Below are positions 1-11,640 of a stretch of DNA of 64,000 bases, in pieces. This DNA is from Cynocephalus volans. Taxonomy: Eukaryota; Chordata; Mammalia; Dermoptera; Cynocephalidae. The notes below the pieces were generated by a model. It was not told the origin of the DNA. It saw only the letters and a list, made by a program, of their open reading frames with translations, and ran no database searches. Each line of letters opens with the position of its first letter. Within the stretch, counting starts at the first letter, position 1. The position numbers and the translations under genes were made by a program. The stretch lies in contig NC_084461.1 in assembly GCF_027409185.1 (NCBI RefSeq), forward strand, positions 189,012,001-189,076,000, in the 5' to 3' direction.

Positions 1-345
1 AAGTTCTTCATAAGCTGTTTTCACATTATAGATAATTCTTCCCCCTCTCTCTCCAGAAAAATGGCTACTATTAGCACTTGGTTCAAAAATGCTAGGATTT
101 TTCTAAAATATTTTATATAAAAAACGTTAATAGGAGTTCTTATTTCTTCCCTGTTCTTTCAGACTGGGTTAAAAAATATGTAGACTTCCTATAACATTTA
201 CGGACTATGAATAACTAAATTCCACATCTGTCATAAATGCAAACTCATTTTCCTCACTTTTCATCTGGAGGAACCCATTGAAGTACATTCCTTCATCCAG
301 TGAAGCTAGTGACTCAAATTCTTGGTCAATTAAAATAAGAAACTA

Positions 346-515
346 GGGCCGGCCCGTGGCTCACTCGGTAGAGTGCGGTGCTGATAGCGCCAAGGCCCCG
401 GGTTCGGATCCCATATACGGATGGCCGGTTCGCTCACTGGCTGAGCGTGGTGCTGACAACACCAAGTCAAGGGTTAAGATCCCCTTACCGGTCATCTTTT
501 TAAAAAAAAATAAAT
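346..515 (+). mobile_element. CYN-type SINE, type A dimer
   Basis: Complete copy with two tRNA-Ile-like units and an A-rich tail. Exact 13-base TSD at 333-345 and 516-528, so it is a young insertion. Confidence 0.92.
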
Positions 516-599
516 AAATAAGAAACTAATTGTAACATTCCTTAACTCCATCACCAGTTTTTGTCTCCTGTTCTCGCTTGCATATACCTTTCCAGACTA

Positions 600-705
600 A
601 ATACAATGACAGTAAGTCATTCCATCTCTGCCACTTTCTAGCTGAGTGAATTTGAACAGATCACTTAACCTCTCTGGGCCTCAGTTTCCTCATGGGTAAA
701 TCTAA
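600..705 (+). repeat. MIR fragment
   Basis: Core MIR wording: AGCTGAGTGAATTTGAACAG, then CTTAACCTCTCTGGGCCTCA. Confidence 0.65.
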
Positions 706-760
706 TAGGGTTGAGTGGTAATCACATGAGATCATGTATATACATGTATACACACACACA

Positions 761-841
761 CGAGGGTACTTCAAAAAGTTCACGGGGAAAATAGAATTAA
801 AAGATAATATGAATCCTTCCAAACTTCTTGAAGACCTCTTG
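761..841. mobile_element. Tc1/mariner-type MITE (Hsmar2-like), about 81 bp
   Basis: Near-palindromic: it begins CGAGGGTACTTCAAAAAGTT and ends with the inverse of CAAGAGGTCTTCAAGAAG. Right flank is TA at 842-843. A (CA)5 run abuts the left end, with TA beyond it at 749-750. A second copy lies at 22944-23106. Confidence 0.65.
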
Positions 842-890
842 TATACGTGCACTAGCAGAATAAGCTCATGGTGAGGTCTACTCAATACCA

Positions 891-1076
891 GGACTGGCCC
901 GTGGCTCACTTGGGAGAGTGTGGTGCTGATAACACCAAGGCCACGGGTTTAGTCCCTATAGAGGGATGGCCGGTTAGCTTGCTTCAGAGAGCGTGGTGCT
1001 GACAAGACCAAGTCAAGGGTTAAGATCCCTTACCAGTCACCTTTTATAAAAAAAAAAAAAAGAAAGAAAGAAAAAA
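891..1076 (+). mobile_element. CYN-type SINE, type A dimer
   Basis: Full dimer with long A tail containing GAAA repeats. Short CCAGGA repeats flank both ends. It diverges from consensus in the left unit (ggtttagtccctatag). Confidence 0.85.
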
Positions 1077-1105
1077 AACCAGGAGGCTTCTCAAACATAA
1101 TAATT

Positions 1106-1218
1106 TATTTGTTTTTTTAAATTTTTTATTTTTGGGGTGACTGGGCAGGATGGAGATACAAACCCTTCATCTTGGTGTTATAAAACCACATCCTAACCAA
1201 CTGAACTAACCAGCCAGC
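1106..1218 (-). mobile_element. CYN-type SINE, monomer (type C)
   Basis: Antisense single tRNA unit ending AACTGAACTAACCAGCCAGC. Flanked by a 16-17 base TSD at 1090-1105 and 1219-1235. Confidence 0.8.
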
Positions 1219-1549
1219 CTCAAACATACTAATTTCTGTGACTAGCCAGTGGCCATCCCTAATGCATTAAAAGGAATAAGAGACTTAGCAACATACTAGA
1301 CTGCTCATAAGAGGGCCGATCTTCTGATGAAAATAAGTTATTTTCCTCCTTATCTAAAAGAACTCCTTCCAAGATTTAATAAGATAGAAGTATTAACACC
1401 TCAAAGCCCTTCAATATTGTAAGGTGGCAAGGGCAGTTTGAACTTTCTGCCCTGTCTACACTATCATGTGAGCTCCAAGAACAGAAACCTCATCTGGCTT
1501 GTTCACAACTGTATCCCCGAGCCTAACAAATAGGGGTACTCAAATGAAT

Positions 1550-1980
1550 GAATGAATGATGTGATTTGAATATTTTTCCCCTCCAAAGCTCAGGTTGAAG
1601 CTTAACCCCTAATATGGTATTTAAAAATTAGGGCCTTGAAGAGGTAACTGGATCATGATGCCTATGTCCTCATGAATGCATTAATCTACTCATGGATTAA
1701 TGGATGAATGAGTTAATGGACTGATGGTTATTAAGGGTATAGCGTGGTAGCTTAATAAGGAAAAGAAGAAAGCTCATTAGCATGCTTAGCCCTCTTGCCA
1801 TGTGATATCCTGTATAGTCTTGGTACTCTGCACAGAGTCCACACCAAGAAGGCCCTCACCAGATGTACACCTCTACCTTGAACTTCCCAGCCTCTAAAAA
1901 TGTAAGAAATAAATTTTGTTTCCTTGTAAATTAAACAGTTTCAGTGTTCTGTTATAAGCAACAGAAAATGGACTAAGACC
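1550..1980 (+). mobile_element. MaLR-type LTR (MLT1/MST group)
   Basis: Starts with a GATTTGAATATTTTTCCCC-like LTR head and ends with the MaLR tail wording: CCAGCCTCTAAAAATGTAAG, AAATAAATTTTGTTTCCTTG and GAAAATGGACTAAGAC. A tandem ATGAATG-like stretch lies at 1655-1720. Confidence 0.75.
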
Positions 1981-2129
1981 CACAGTACGCCTATAAATAA
2001 ATGCCACGCTCCTTTTTAGATAACCGCTTTTCCTTGGCAGTGTAAACTCGATTAATTTTAAATAATAAAACCAATGCTCATGTAGTTAATAATAAATAAT
2101 TGACCACTTATTAAAGTTGTACAAGGCTA

Positions 2130-2317
2130 AGGGCCGGCCCGTGGCTCACTTGGGAGAGTGTGGTGCTGATAACACCAAGGCCATGGGTTCAGATCCTATC
2201 TAGGGATGGCTGGTTAGCTCACTGGCTGAGCACGGTGCTGACAACACCAAGCCAAGGGTTAAGATCCCCTTACCGGTCATCTTTTAAGAAAAAATTAAAA
2301 AATAAAAAATAAAAAAA
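2130..2317 (+). mobile_element. CYN-type SINE, type A dimer
   Basis: Complete dimer; (TAAAAAA)n-type tail; 15-16 base TSD around TAAAGTTGTACAAGGC at 2112-2127 and 2318-2333. Confidence 0.9.
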
Positions 2318-2429
2318 TAAAGTTGTACAAGGCACTTATCCTTGCCCTCAAGACGCTCTAAATCTAAAAGACAATCCACATACTTCCAAACAAGTTAGAT
2401 CCCAAATCATTTCTCATCACCAAAGACAG

Positions 2430-3180
2430 CATACAAACGGCAAATAAGAACATGAAAAGAGCTGCAATATCATTAGGCATTAGGGAAATGCAAATTAAAA
2501 ACCATAATGACAGACTATTACACATCCACTATAATGTTAAGATTAAAGACTAACATACCAAGTGCTGATAAGGAATTGGAGCTATTAGAAATATCATACA
2601 CCGCTGAGGGAAATAGAAAATAGTACAGCCACTTTAGCAAACAGTTTAATACTTTTAAAATTAAATAAACACTTGCCACACAACCCAGCAATGCCATTTC
2701 TATGTATTTAACCAAGAGAAATAAAATATTATGTTCACACAAAACCTGTATATAAATATTCATAGCAGCTTTATTCCTAACAGCCAAAACTGCTACCAAC
2801 TCAAAACTAAAAATTCAAATGTCTATCATTTGATAAACAAACTAGTACATGCACACAATAGAATATTACTCAACAAAAAGAGGAAGCAACTACTTGCTAT
2901 ACGTAGTAACACAGATGAATCTCAAAGCATTATGCTACGTGAGAAGCCAGTTACTAAAAGCTGTATACTATCTTATTCCATGACATAAAAGACAAAACTG
3001 TAAGAACAGGAAATAATACAATAGTGATTGCCAGGGTTGGGAAAAGGGGACTGACTGAAAAGTGGCACAAGGAGGTTAATACCCTGACTGTGATGGTGGC
3101 CACGCGACTATTTCAAAATTCAAGAACTGCACACTAAGAAGTGTGAATTTTATTTTATGTAAATTATACCTCAATGCACC
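2430..3180 (+). mobile_element. Old L1 fragment (ORF2 end and 3' UTR)
   Basis: Degenerate ORF2 C-terminal wording: GCAAATTAAAAACCATAATG, AACCCAGCAATGCCATTTC, TTCATAGCAGCTTTATTCC. It ends with the L1 3' UTR near TTATTTTATGTAAATTATAC. Frames are broken throughout. Confidence 0.8.
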
Positions 3181-3842
3181 TAACTAAAATATAATACAAC
3201 CTACCACAATAACTGTCTAGCAATTTGAGCTAAATCACAGTGCAGTAAGCAATACAAAAAAAAAAAAAAAGTTTTTCTGTTTACCCATTTGTTCCTAAGT
3301 CCAAAATGGACAGTAGGAAGTTTTAAAGCTTGCAGACCCATAGAAGAACATTCTGTTGGATGTCTTTTCCCACAAGATAACCTTCTCTTAATAATCTTCT
3401 TGGGTGTCACTGGAGACTCCTTAGACCCTTATCCAATGGACCGTGAACCTGCAGCACTGTTTGTACATCTTGACAAAAGTTTCAGCAGCAGCACTTTAAC
3501 CTTTATAGTTTATATTTAGCCTTCTCCTAAATTAACAAATTAAGAACTTTAGCTGCAAACTTCCAAGTTTTTCCATTTCATCCATCAATTTTCTTTATAT
3601 TCTGCTACTGACTGAATAAACATGATACTTTTGCTCCCTTTTCCTCAGAATAATTTGTCTTGTCCCAAGCCATTATTTTCCTACAATTTATAATTTTTTT
3701 AAAAGCCTCATTTCTACCCTAATTATATGCTTTCTTCCAATGCACTGTCAATATTCACTGCTGCTGCACTTGAATATGATAGCTTCAATGACAACTAACT
3801 AAGCTCAAGAGCAAACACACAGAGATTTTGAAAACAACAGAG

Positions 3843-3955
3843 GCTGGCCAGTTAGCTTAGTCAGTCACGGTGCTAATAACACAAGGTCCAGTGTTTGATC
3901 CCTGTTACCAGCCAGTCCCCCCCATCCCCCACCAAAAAAAAAAAAAAAAAAAAAA
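3843..3955 (+). mobile_element. CYN-type SINE, monomer (type C)
   Basis: Single tRNA-Ile-like unit starting GGCTGGCCAGTTAGCTTAGT, ending with an A tail. It abuts an oppositely oriented type A copy. Confidence 0.82.
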
Positions 3956-3980
3956 GACAGAGATGGTTGACTATGAACTT

Positions 3981-4157
3981 TTTTTTTTTTTTTTTTTTTT
4001 AAAAAAGGTGACCGGTAAGGGGATCTTAACCCTTGACTTGGTGTTGTCAGCACCACGCTCAGCCAGTGAGCGAACCGGCCATCCGTATATGGGATCCGAA
4101 CCCGGGGCCTTGGTGTTCTCAGCACCGCACTCTCCCGAGTGAGCCACAGGCCGGCCC
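3981..4157 (-). mobile_element. CYN-type SINE, type A dimer
   Basis: Complete antisense dimer with poly-T head. Exact 13-base TSD TGACTATGAACTT at 3968-3980 and 4158-4170. Confidence 0.93.
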
Positions 4158-4170
4158 TGACTATGAACTT

Positions 4171-4905
4171 GACCATGAAAAACAAAACAAAAAAACCCCA
4201 TCTGTTGGTGGTTGGTAGAGTTAACCCATTTTTGTTCTGGGGTGTAGCTTTGCTCCTATCTCAGAGTTTGCCCTAAGTTGAAAGTTTGTACATGGAGGAG
4301 CTGTTACGCTTAAACACAAAGTACTACACAGTGAATGCCATATGAATGATATCTTCCAAAAGCTACTGGAGCACAGGAGGAGAAATCACATTTTCCTATG
4401 GTGAGACACTGTGCAAGAGAAGATCTGGGCTAAACTTTTAAAGACTATGTTTAAGAGGACAAGAAGACAAGATTGGCAGCCTTTGATTCATGTTGGAGAA
4501 TAAATGTTGTGTGCTCAGTTTGTGGAGGGACTTCACCATCAAGCTGAATAGTCTGGATATGATTCCGCCAGTAACATGAATAACTAAAAGTTTCTCAATA
4601 GAAAGGGGACATAACAAAAGATGTTTTAGGCAGATTCTTCTGGCTATGGAGTATAGGAAGCGTCTGCACATGAAACTAATCAAGAGGCTTGCTAAGAAAT
4701 ATTTTAGAAATAAAAGTAGACCAAATTCCAATGCCAGCTTTGCAGCCAATGATAGGAGACTGGCAAATAATCCCCTTGCTTTTAGTTTCTTCACCTGTAA
4801 ATAGAATGAGTACTAAAAAACCACCAGACCTCTTCCAATTCTAAATTTGTATGATTCTAAATTGTTGAGAGCCTACCATGAGCCAAGAATGGAATGTAAC
4901 GAAAA
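4171..4905. other. ATXN2 intronic stretch with weak old-repeat traces
   Basis: No gene or clear repeat. 4780-4865 has MIR-like wording (TTCTTCACCTGTAAATAGAA). 4430-4700 resembles old L2-type sequence, but I cannot assign it. Confidence 0.3.
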
Positions 4906-4921
4906 TTTAGTATCTCACTTT

Positions 4922-5099
4922 TTTTTTTTTGTCTTTTTGTGACCGGTAAGTGGATTGCAACCCTTGGCTTGTTGTCGTCCGCACCGCGCTCAGCCAGTGA
5001 GCGCACCAGCCATTCCTATATAGGATCTGAACTCGCAGCGAAGGCGACGCTGCGCTCTCCCAAGCGCTGCGCTCTCCCGAGTGCACCACAGGGCCGGCC
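4922..5099 (-). mobile_element. CYN-type SINE, type D (complete GC-rich dimer)
   Basis: Left unit is GC-rich with an internal repeat of CTCCCAAGCGCTGCG type; the right unit is complete, but the tail is the type B one (GTCTTTTTGTGACCGG). TSD of about 15 bases around TAGTATCTCACTTTT. Confidence 0.85.
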
Positions 5100-5149
5100 C
5101 TAGTATCTCACTTTTTAAGGAAGGTATTTTTTCTCCCCTTTAGTAAATA

Positions 5150-5310
5150 AAGAAACTGAGCCCAAGAGTGAGTGAGTGATTGAGTAACTTGCCCACTGAC
5201 TCATTCAAACATTTGACTACCTACTAAGTGCCAGGCACGGTTCTGGGAAATATGGATACAGCAGTGAACAAAACAAAGTTCCTGCCCTCACAGAACTTAA
5301 ATTTTAGTCA
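5150..5310 (+). repeat. L2 3'-end fragment with adjoining MIR-like piece
   Basis: L2 wording CTACTAAGTGCCAGGCACGG and AACAAAACAAAGTTCCTGCC; just before it GAAACTGAGCCCAAGAG is MIR-like. Confidence 0.6.
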
Positions 5311-5325
5311 CTAAAGGGTGAACCA

Positions 5326-5518
5326 AGGGGCCGGCCTGTGGCTCACTGGGGAGAGTGTGGTGCTGATAACACCAAGGCCACGGGTTTGGATCCCATATAA
5401 GGATGGCCAGTTAGCTCACTGGGTGAGCATGTTGCTGACAACACCAAGTCAAGGGTTAAGATCCCCTTACTGGTGATCTTTATATGGGATTTTTAAAAAA
5501 GAAAAAAAAAAAAAAAAA
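5326..5518 (+). mobile_element. CYN-type SINE, type A dimer
   Basis: Complete dimer; exact 13-base TSD AAAGGGTGAACCA at 5313-5325 and 5519-5531. Confidence 0.92.
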
Positions 5519-6589
5519 AAAGGGTGAACCATGCATGATTCTAGCTTAGACTAGGATTGCCAGATAAAATACAAGATGCCCAGTTAAATTTGAATTTCAG
5601 ATAATTAATAATTTTGTCCCAATTTGAAACACATTTACACTAAAAAAAATTAGCCATTGTTTACCAGAAATTCAAATTTAACTGGGTGTCCTATATTTCT
5701 GTTTGTTGAATCTGACAACCCTAGCCTAGACATAACTTCAGAACTCTTCTTCAATCCTTTTACTGCATTTCAATGCCTCCAATGCAGCATTTTTACTACA
5801 TCAATGAAAAATCACATTTTACATTGCCACAAAGTACATATACATTAACTCAAACAGATGTTTCTTAAAACAATTCTTACCTTTACTAGTATAATGCATT
5901 CTAATATTTTCAATTCTTTCCCATTTTTCTAAAAATGCTTGTCACGACCCACGGAAGTGATTTCACAATCTACTAAGGGGTCATGACCTGCAGTCTGAAA
6001 AATACTTGAGAGATATAAAAAATAATTTAACTTTGGGTTATGAGTCACCATTATGAGCACATTAATTAACTACCTTATGCTATAAAACAGTAATGCCTCT
6101 AGGGCCTATAAGGCATACAGCTATAAATTTATAGTTAAAACTCTCAGGATGGTATACTTTTTGAGCTTGTGTCTATTTTTAATAATTCTCCAGTCTCTTA
6201 GCTTTTTCACACTATTTTTATTTCTGTCAATATGTTTGCCTCTAAAAATTTTACCTTTCTACTTGCTGGCAATTTGTAAATCATAAAAGAAAGCTAGGTA
6301 GAATCACATTTAAAGTAAAAGCAAGTAAGTTCTGAAAGAGGCCCTGAAGAAACAAAAAACCAACTTTCTGTAATCTGCATAAGTTTCAACGCAAAGACCC
6401 TATTCCCAAGTGTGTTTCAGGGATGAAAATAGTTAACTGCATAAGGTCCACAATAAATGTTTATGAGTCCCAAAAGAAAAACACACTATTTGGTTCAAAA
6501 CCAGCCTTTTTTTTTTTTTTTTTAAAAACCAAAACTATAATCCAGATTAATGTTGACTACCTTAACAATAATTACTGCTAAGAAAATTT

Positions 6590-6650
6590 TTTTTGGGGGG
6601 TGGGTGGCTGGGGATCTGAACCCTCGACCTTGGTGTTATAAGGTGGCACT
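6590..6650 (-). mobile_element. CYN-type SINE, monomer fragment
   Basis: Antisense 3' half: GGTGGCTGGGGATCTGAACC and CGACCTTGGTGTTATAAGG. The 5' half is missing. Confidence 0.65.
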
Positions 6651-7325
6651 CTAAAAATATTTTTTAATGTACAATTTATAAAATCAATATGAAAAGTGGC
6701 AATCAAAAATATCTGACCATAGGCAACACTGTTAGATAGTCTCTCAAGGTAATAATACCTTCAAGAGAATAACATTCTCAAGTTCTTATATATGAGTGTT
6801 TTAAGAAAAACAAGCCACATTCATTTATAATTACATCACAAACGTTTTACAAAGATTCCATCGTAGAATAGCATTTTATTCAATTCCCAAAATGTAGATG
6901 GCATAACGGCAATTAATCATGGCATGAAATTGTTATTTTATAACCAGTTGACTCAACTTTAAGGCTTAAGTTATAGGCAATCTACATAAGAATCTTTAAA
7001 AATTAAAGGGAATTTCAAATTTTCACATGAACATAACAGCAAATAATTATAAGCAAATAAAAATCTACAGTTTTTGGTTAAAAGTTGTGGCAAATTTTCA
7101 TAAACAACCTAGGTCCGTAACAATACTAAACCATTAAAAATAATAAAACCAAGGATTTAACATTTAAGTAGATTTCACACCACAAATCTATAGAATTACA
7201 TACATCAAAGACAAAGAAAAGGAACTAGATCTACTATTTTAGCAAGCCAAACTCAAGGTTACAAAAAGATGTCCTGAAGGGCAAGGACTGTCTGTGGCTA
7301 CGTATTCTTTAAAATACACAGCATG

Positions 7326-7430
7326 GCTGGTCAGTTGGTTCAGTTGGTAGAGTGTGGTGCTGACACCACCAAGGTCAAGGGTTCAGATCCCCATACCAGC
7401 CAGCTGCCAAAGAACAACAACAAAAAAATT
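7326..7430 (+). mobile_element. CYN-type SINE, monomer (type C)
   Basis: Complete monomer with A-rich (CAA)n tail; exact 10-base TSD ACACAGCATG at 7316-7325 and 7431-7440. Confidence 0.88.
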
Positions 7431-8033
7431 ACACAGCATGATCTTGTTTATGTGTATGCCTACATTTATTTAAAGGGAAGGATGTAACAAAATTCTACAA
7501 ATGTTACTTTGGGCAAGTCCCCTAATCTCTCAAAGCTTAGGGGTTTTTTCCTTCTATTTTATAAGATTTTCTGTTATTTCTTCATGCTCTAAAGTTCTAT
7601 AGTTTTAGGAAAAAAATATGTAAATATTTTTAAAGATGATACATATTATTAAATTAAAAGCTATATATGGCACATAATCTCATTTTGTTCAGCATATATA
7701 TGTGTATGTTTAGAAAGACTCTGAAAACATGTACACCAAATTTCTAGCAGTGGTTATTTCAAAAGAAAGATTACTGGTGATTTTAACTTTTAAGGAGTTT
7801 GTTTTCTGCTTCTCTGACCCATCTTACTTTTCTACAATAGGCACTTATAACTTTAAGCAGTACTTAAAAAGTACTGCTCTTCAAATTACAAAAGAACTTT
7901 CAAATATAAATGAGGTAGTACTTATACAAAAACTATTATTTATTAATTTCAATAATAAATCTGCTCTGAACACTAGTTCAATTACATCTCTCATCTCTAT
8001 CATACTACAAGCAGCTTAAAATCAGGGACTATA

Positions 8034-8205
8034 GGGCCGGCCTGTGGCTCACTCGGGGAGAGTGTGGTGCTGATAACACCAAGGCCACTGGTTCGGATCC
8101 CATATAGGGATGGCCAGTTGCTCACTGGGTGAGCGTGGTGCTGACAACACCAAGTCAAGGGTTAAGATCCCCTTACTGGTCATCTTAAAAAAAAAAAAAA
8201 AAAAA
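8034..8205 (+). mobile_element. CYN-type SINE, type A dimer
   Basis: Complete dimer; exact 13-base TSD ATCAGGGACTATA at 8021-8033 and 8206-8218. Confidence 0.93.
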
Positions 8206-8559
8206 ATCAGGGACTATATTCTACACGTCTGTAATGCCCAAAGCACTGAATTTTTTATATTTCACATATATTTATATACTGATATATTTACAGTGATAAA
8301 ATCTCTTGAATTGGTGCTTTAAATAACAGGAAAATGGCTTATGGTCCAACTGCCTACAAAACTGCAAATCTGCTCTGTTAGGCAAACACCTTAATGATTA
8401 ACATTATGTTCTATTTAGAATGTTAAAGAAGCAGAAAAAAATCTTTTTGAATAGAAAAAACGTACTTTAAGAATATCAAAAAACACATTAAGATATAGTT
8501 GAACCTATTTCCAATCATAAGTAATGCTAGTAAAGCTTATGGATTCAAAAGTGTCTACA

Positions 8560-8837
8560 GGGGCTGGCCAGTTCTCTCAGTTGGCTAGAGAACCACATTA
8601 TAACACTATTCAGAGCCTGCCCTGTGGCTCACTCGGGAGAGTGCGGCGCTGGCAGCACCAAGGCCGCGGGTTTGAATTCTATATAGGGATAGCCAGTGCA
8701 CTCACTGGCGGAGCGTGGTGCAGACGACACTGAGCCGAGGGTTGCAATCCCCTTACTGGTCTAATAATAATAATAATAATAACAACACTATTCAGATCAC
8801 TGTACCGACCAGAGGTCAAAAAAAAAAAAAATTCAAA
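8560..8837 (+). mobile_element. CYN-type SINE monomer, interrupted by another SINE
   Basis: The 5' part (8560-8613) and 3' part (8796-8837) of one monomer, split by the insertion at 8614-8783. It shares an outer 13-base TSD (8547-8559, 8931-8943) with the monomer next to it. Confidence 0.82.
8614..8783 (+). mobile_element. CYN-type SINE, type D dimer, nested
   Basis: Full GC-rich dimer ending in (TAA)n. Exact 12-base TSD AACACTATTCAG at 8602-8613 and 8784-8795, inside an older monomer. Confidence 0.88.
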
Positions 8838-8840
8838 TTG

Positions 8841-8930
8841 GGCTGGCCAGTTGGTTCAGTTGGTTCAAGTGCTGCCTTGTAACACCAAGGTCAAGGGTTC
8901 AGATTCCTATCCTGACCAGCCACCAAAAAA
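8841..8930 (+). mobile_element. CYN-type SINE, monomer (type C)
   Basis: Second monomer in the same orientation, joined to the one before by an A-rich linker. The outer TSD lies only after this copy. Confidence 0.85.
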
Positions 8931-9399
8931 AAAAGTGTCTACATTACAAATTCTAGATTTAAATGCTGCAACCTATCGAAGACTTGATATCTGCTTCATA
9001 TTCACTGATGAGTACATTGTCTGGGAAAAAAAGAAAAAATCCCTACTTTTGAAGTCTAACATCTAAGAAGGCAAAAAGACCTCAAGAGAAAACAACATTC
9101 TACTTTTATTTTAGTAACTCTTACTAAACTGACAACTGTAGCAACCTCTTAAAATTTAGTATGGTAACAGTGATAGATGACCCAGGTATGCTTCAAAAAA
9201 ACAACAAAAAAACACAAGTACTTTCACTCAAAAAGATACAATAGCAGGTAGGCCTAGCAATAAACTCTATTTACATCTCCAACTGAAGGCGTCACAATCA
9301 TATGAAATTGCTACAAAAATAGGGTTTTGTTCATGCTCAACTCTATACAATTTCAAAATACTACCACCATCTAGCTAAAACAGAAAATTACAATTCTAC

Positions 9400-9484
9400 T
9401 GTTGGTTTTTTGTTTTGGTGGCTGGCTGGTACGGGGATCCGAACCCATGACCTTAGTGTTAAAAGGTGTTGTAAGGCTGCACTA
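9400..9484 (-). mobile_element. CYN-type SINE, truncated monomer
   Basis: Antisense 3' part (GGTGGCTGGCTGGTACGGGG); 15-base TSD with one mismatch at 9385-9399 and 9485-9499. Confidence 0.8.
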
Positions 9485-10073
9485 GAAAATCACAATTCTA
9501 TGGAAAAATCTAAAACTTTTCAATTCCTCTCAAGGTTAAAAACCACCACCATCACTTTGCTATGGAGAATGAAAGTTCTAACACAGCTGCAGCTATTTAA
9601 GACAGAAAGATTAGATTTTCCTTTAAGATGAAACATATGGCTATTAAATAGCTGTATGATGAGTTAGCATCCCCTGTGTAAAATTATAACTGTCTCTCTA
9701 ATTAGAGAAACACAGAAAATACAACTTTACATTTAACCAAAAAAGGAGCATCATGCCTGATACCATAAATGTTTTCACCATGTTTCAGAATGCAAAATCT
9801 TTAAGTAACTACGGGCTTACTTTTTTCTTTGACAAACAGTTATGTAATATGATGTAGGTTTTGCCAAATCTTAAAAAGTATACTTTCTCCAGGTACTTGG
9901 AATGAAAACTAAATTAGGTAAAATTAAAAAGCCCCAAAGAAAAATAAAAACATGACTTTTTGTTATTAACAGCCATCTACAGTTCACCTTTAATGACCTA
10001 AATGTCAATTAACTTTTTTGGTCTAATTCCAGATCTGGTTGGTATCAATACCCACATAAAAGAATGAGCTAAC

Positions 10074-10240
10074 GGGCCGGCCCATGGCTCACTCGGGAGA
10101 GTGTGGTGCTGAGAACACCAAGGCCCCGGGTTCGGATCCCATATACGGATGGCCGGTTCGCTCACTGGCTGAGCGTGGTGCTGACAACACCAAGTCAAGG
10201 GTTAAGATCCCCTTACCGGTTATCTTTAAAAAAAAAAAAA
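10074..10240 (+). mobile_element. CYN-type SINE, type A dimer
   Basis: Very close to the copies at 346 and 3981; exact 16-base TSD AAAAGAATGAGCTAAC at 10058-10073 and 10241-10256. Confidence 0.94.
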
Positions 10241-10329
10241 AAAAGAATGAGCTAACAAAGGATGACTGCAGTTTAAACCTCACAAATTACAAATAAAGTC
10301 ATATGATTAATTAATTGAGATAAAAAGCA

Positions 10330-10625
10330 AATGGCTAAGTACCTGACCTTCAAATCTTTGCTCAAATGTTACCTCTTCAATGAAGCCTCCCCTAATCCAT
10401 TTAAAATTGCCACCCATTCCCCTCCCCACATCCTCTATAACCTTAATCTGCTTTCCTTTAATCCCATAGCTCTTATCTAATATTATATATGTTATTACTT
10501 TAATGTCTCATTTATTGTCTGCCCCATTGCATTAGAATGTAAACTCCAGAAGAGCTATCTTTGTTTTATTCACTGATATATCTGAATAACCTACACCTGC
10601 CTTGTATTCAATAAATCTGTGCTGA
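10330..10625 (-). repeat. L2 fragment
   Basis: Classic antisense L2 wording: CTTCAATGAAGCCTCCCCTA, TCTGCCCCATTGCATTAGAA, GTATTCAATAAATCTGTGCT. Confidence 0.7.
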
Positions 10626-11404
10626 ATGTAGATGTTATGCCCTTGTAGAAGATACTTAAAGAGATGAACAGTCTCACTGATATCTAAATAGAAGGATGAA
10701 CAATTACACTAAATTGCAGCACAATTTCTAAACTGCAAAGCCTCAAGTGAAAAAAGCAGTAAAAGTACTAAGCTGAAAATCACTAAGAGAAAAAGTTTTA
10801 CCCACACTGAATCCTGTATCCAAAGAAATTCTAAAGTCATTTATTTAGGGTTAGAAACAGGATAACAGAATTGTAAACCCATTATTTTTTTAAATGGAGA
10901 AGGAAATGTGGAAAAGGAAGAGATATGGGTTAACCAGTTATAATTCCCAACAGTGCCATGAAATTACATAAAAGTCACCGAAAATAACTTGGTCATTAGG
11001 CTAACAGCTAATAAAAAACACTTTCAGATGAAAGAGGTGGTTAAGAACAACAGAAAAACTCCAAAAAGCTTTAGAACAGTTCCTCAGGAATTTCATTCCT
11101 CTACTCAGTAAAAGTATCAACACAACAGATAAACCATGTATCCTCATTAGTATTAAGTTACAAGTTTCAAGGCATCTTCACACATTTTATCTCATTAAAT
11201 CCTCAGAGGAAACAAATTCGACCTCAAATAATCAGATAAGAAAAGCACTTAATAATGTGTGTATGGACTTGACAGTAAATACAACTTTTCCCTTGAAAAC
11301 CTCCCAGAGTATTTGACAAACTACAAAGAAACCATTCTATAGAATAGCCACCTCCTTAGCTTTGGAAGCTAATAGAAGTTTTCTGAAGAATACAGCTAGC
11401 AGGA

Positions 11405-11640
11405 GCCATAAAAATCTTGAAGCCCTTTGACCTAGTAAAACCATTCCTGGGAACTTTATCTAAGGAAATAATTATACTGAAGCAAAAAGCTATAAGTATA
11501 AAGATGTTCATTGCACCACTACCTATCTATAATGCCAAAAAAAGTGGAAATCCAAATTCCAACAACAGAATCGTTAAGCAGAAACCTAAAAGAAATTTTA
11601 TAATACAATGTTAAGAGGAATAAAGATGACCGCAAAATAA
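11405..11640 (+). mobile_element. Old L1-type fragment
   Basis: Decayed LINE wording: AAGCCCTTTGACCTAGTAAA, AAATAATTATACTGAAGCAA, GATGTTCATTGCACCACTAC. Frame is short and broken. Confidence 0.6.

Noticed and set aside
3865..4218. Recurring 60-120 codon frames such as those with ADNTKSRVKIPL or PHSPE endings
   Set aside because: These are translations of SINE sequence seen at many loci.
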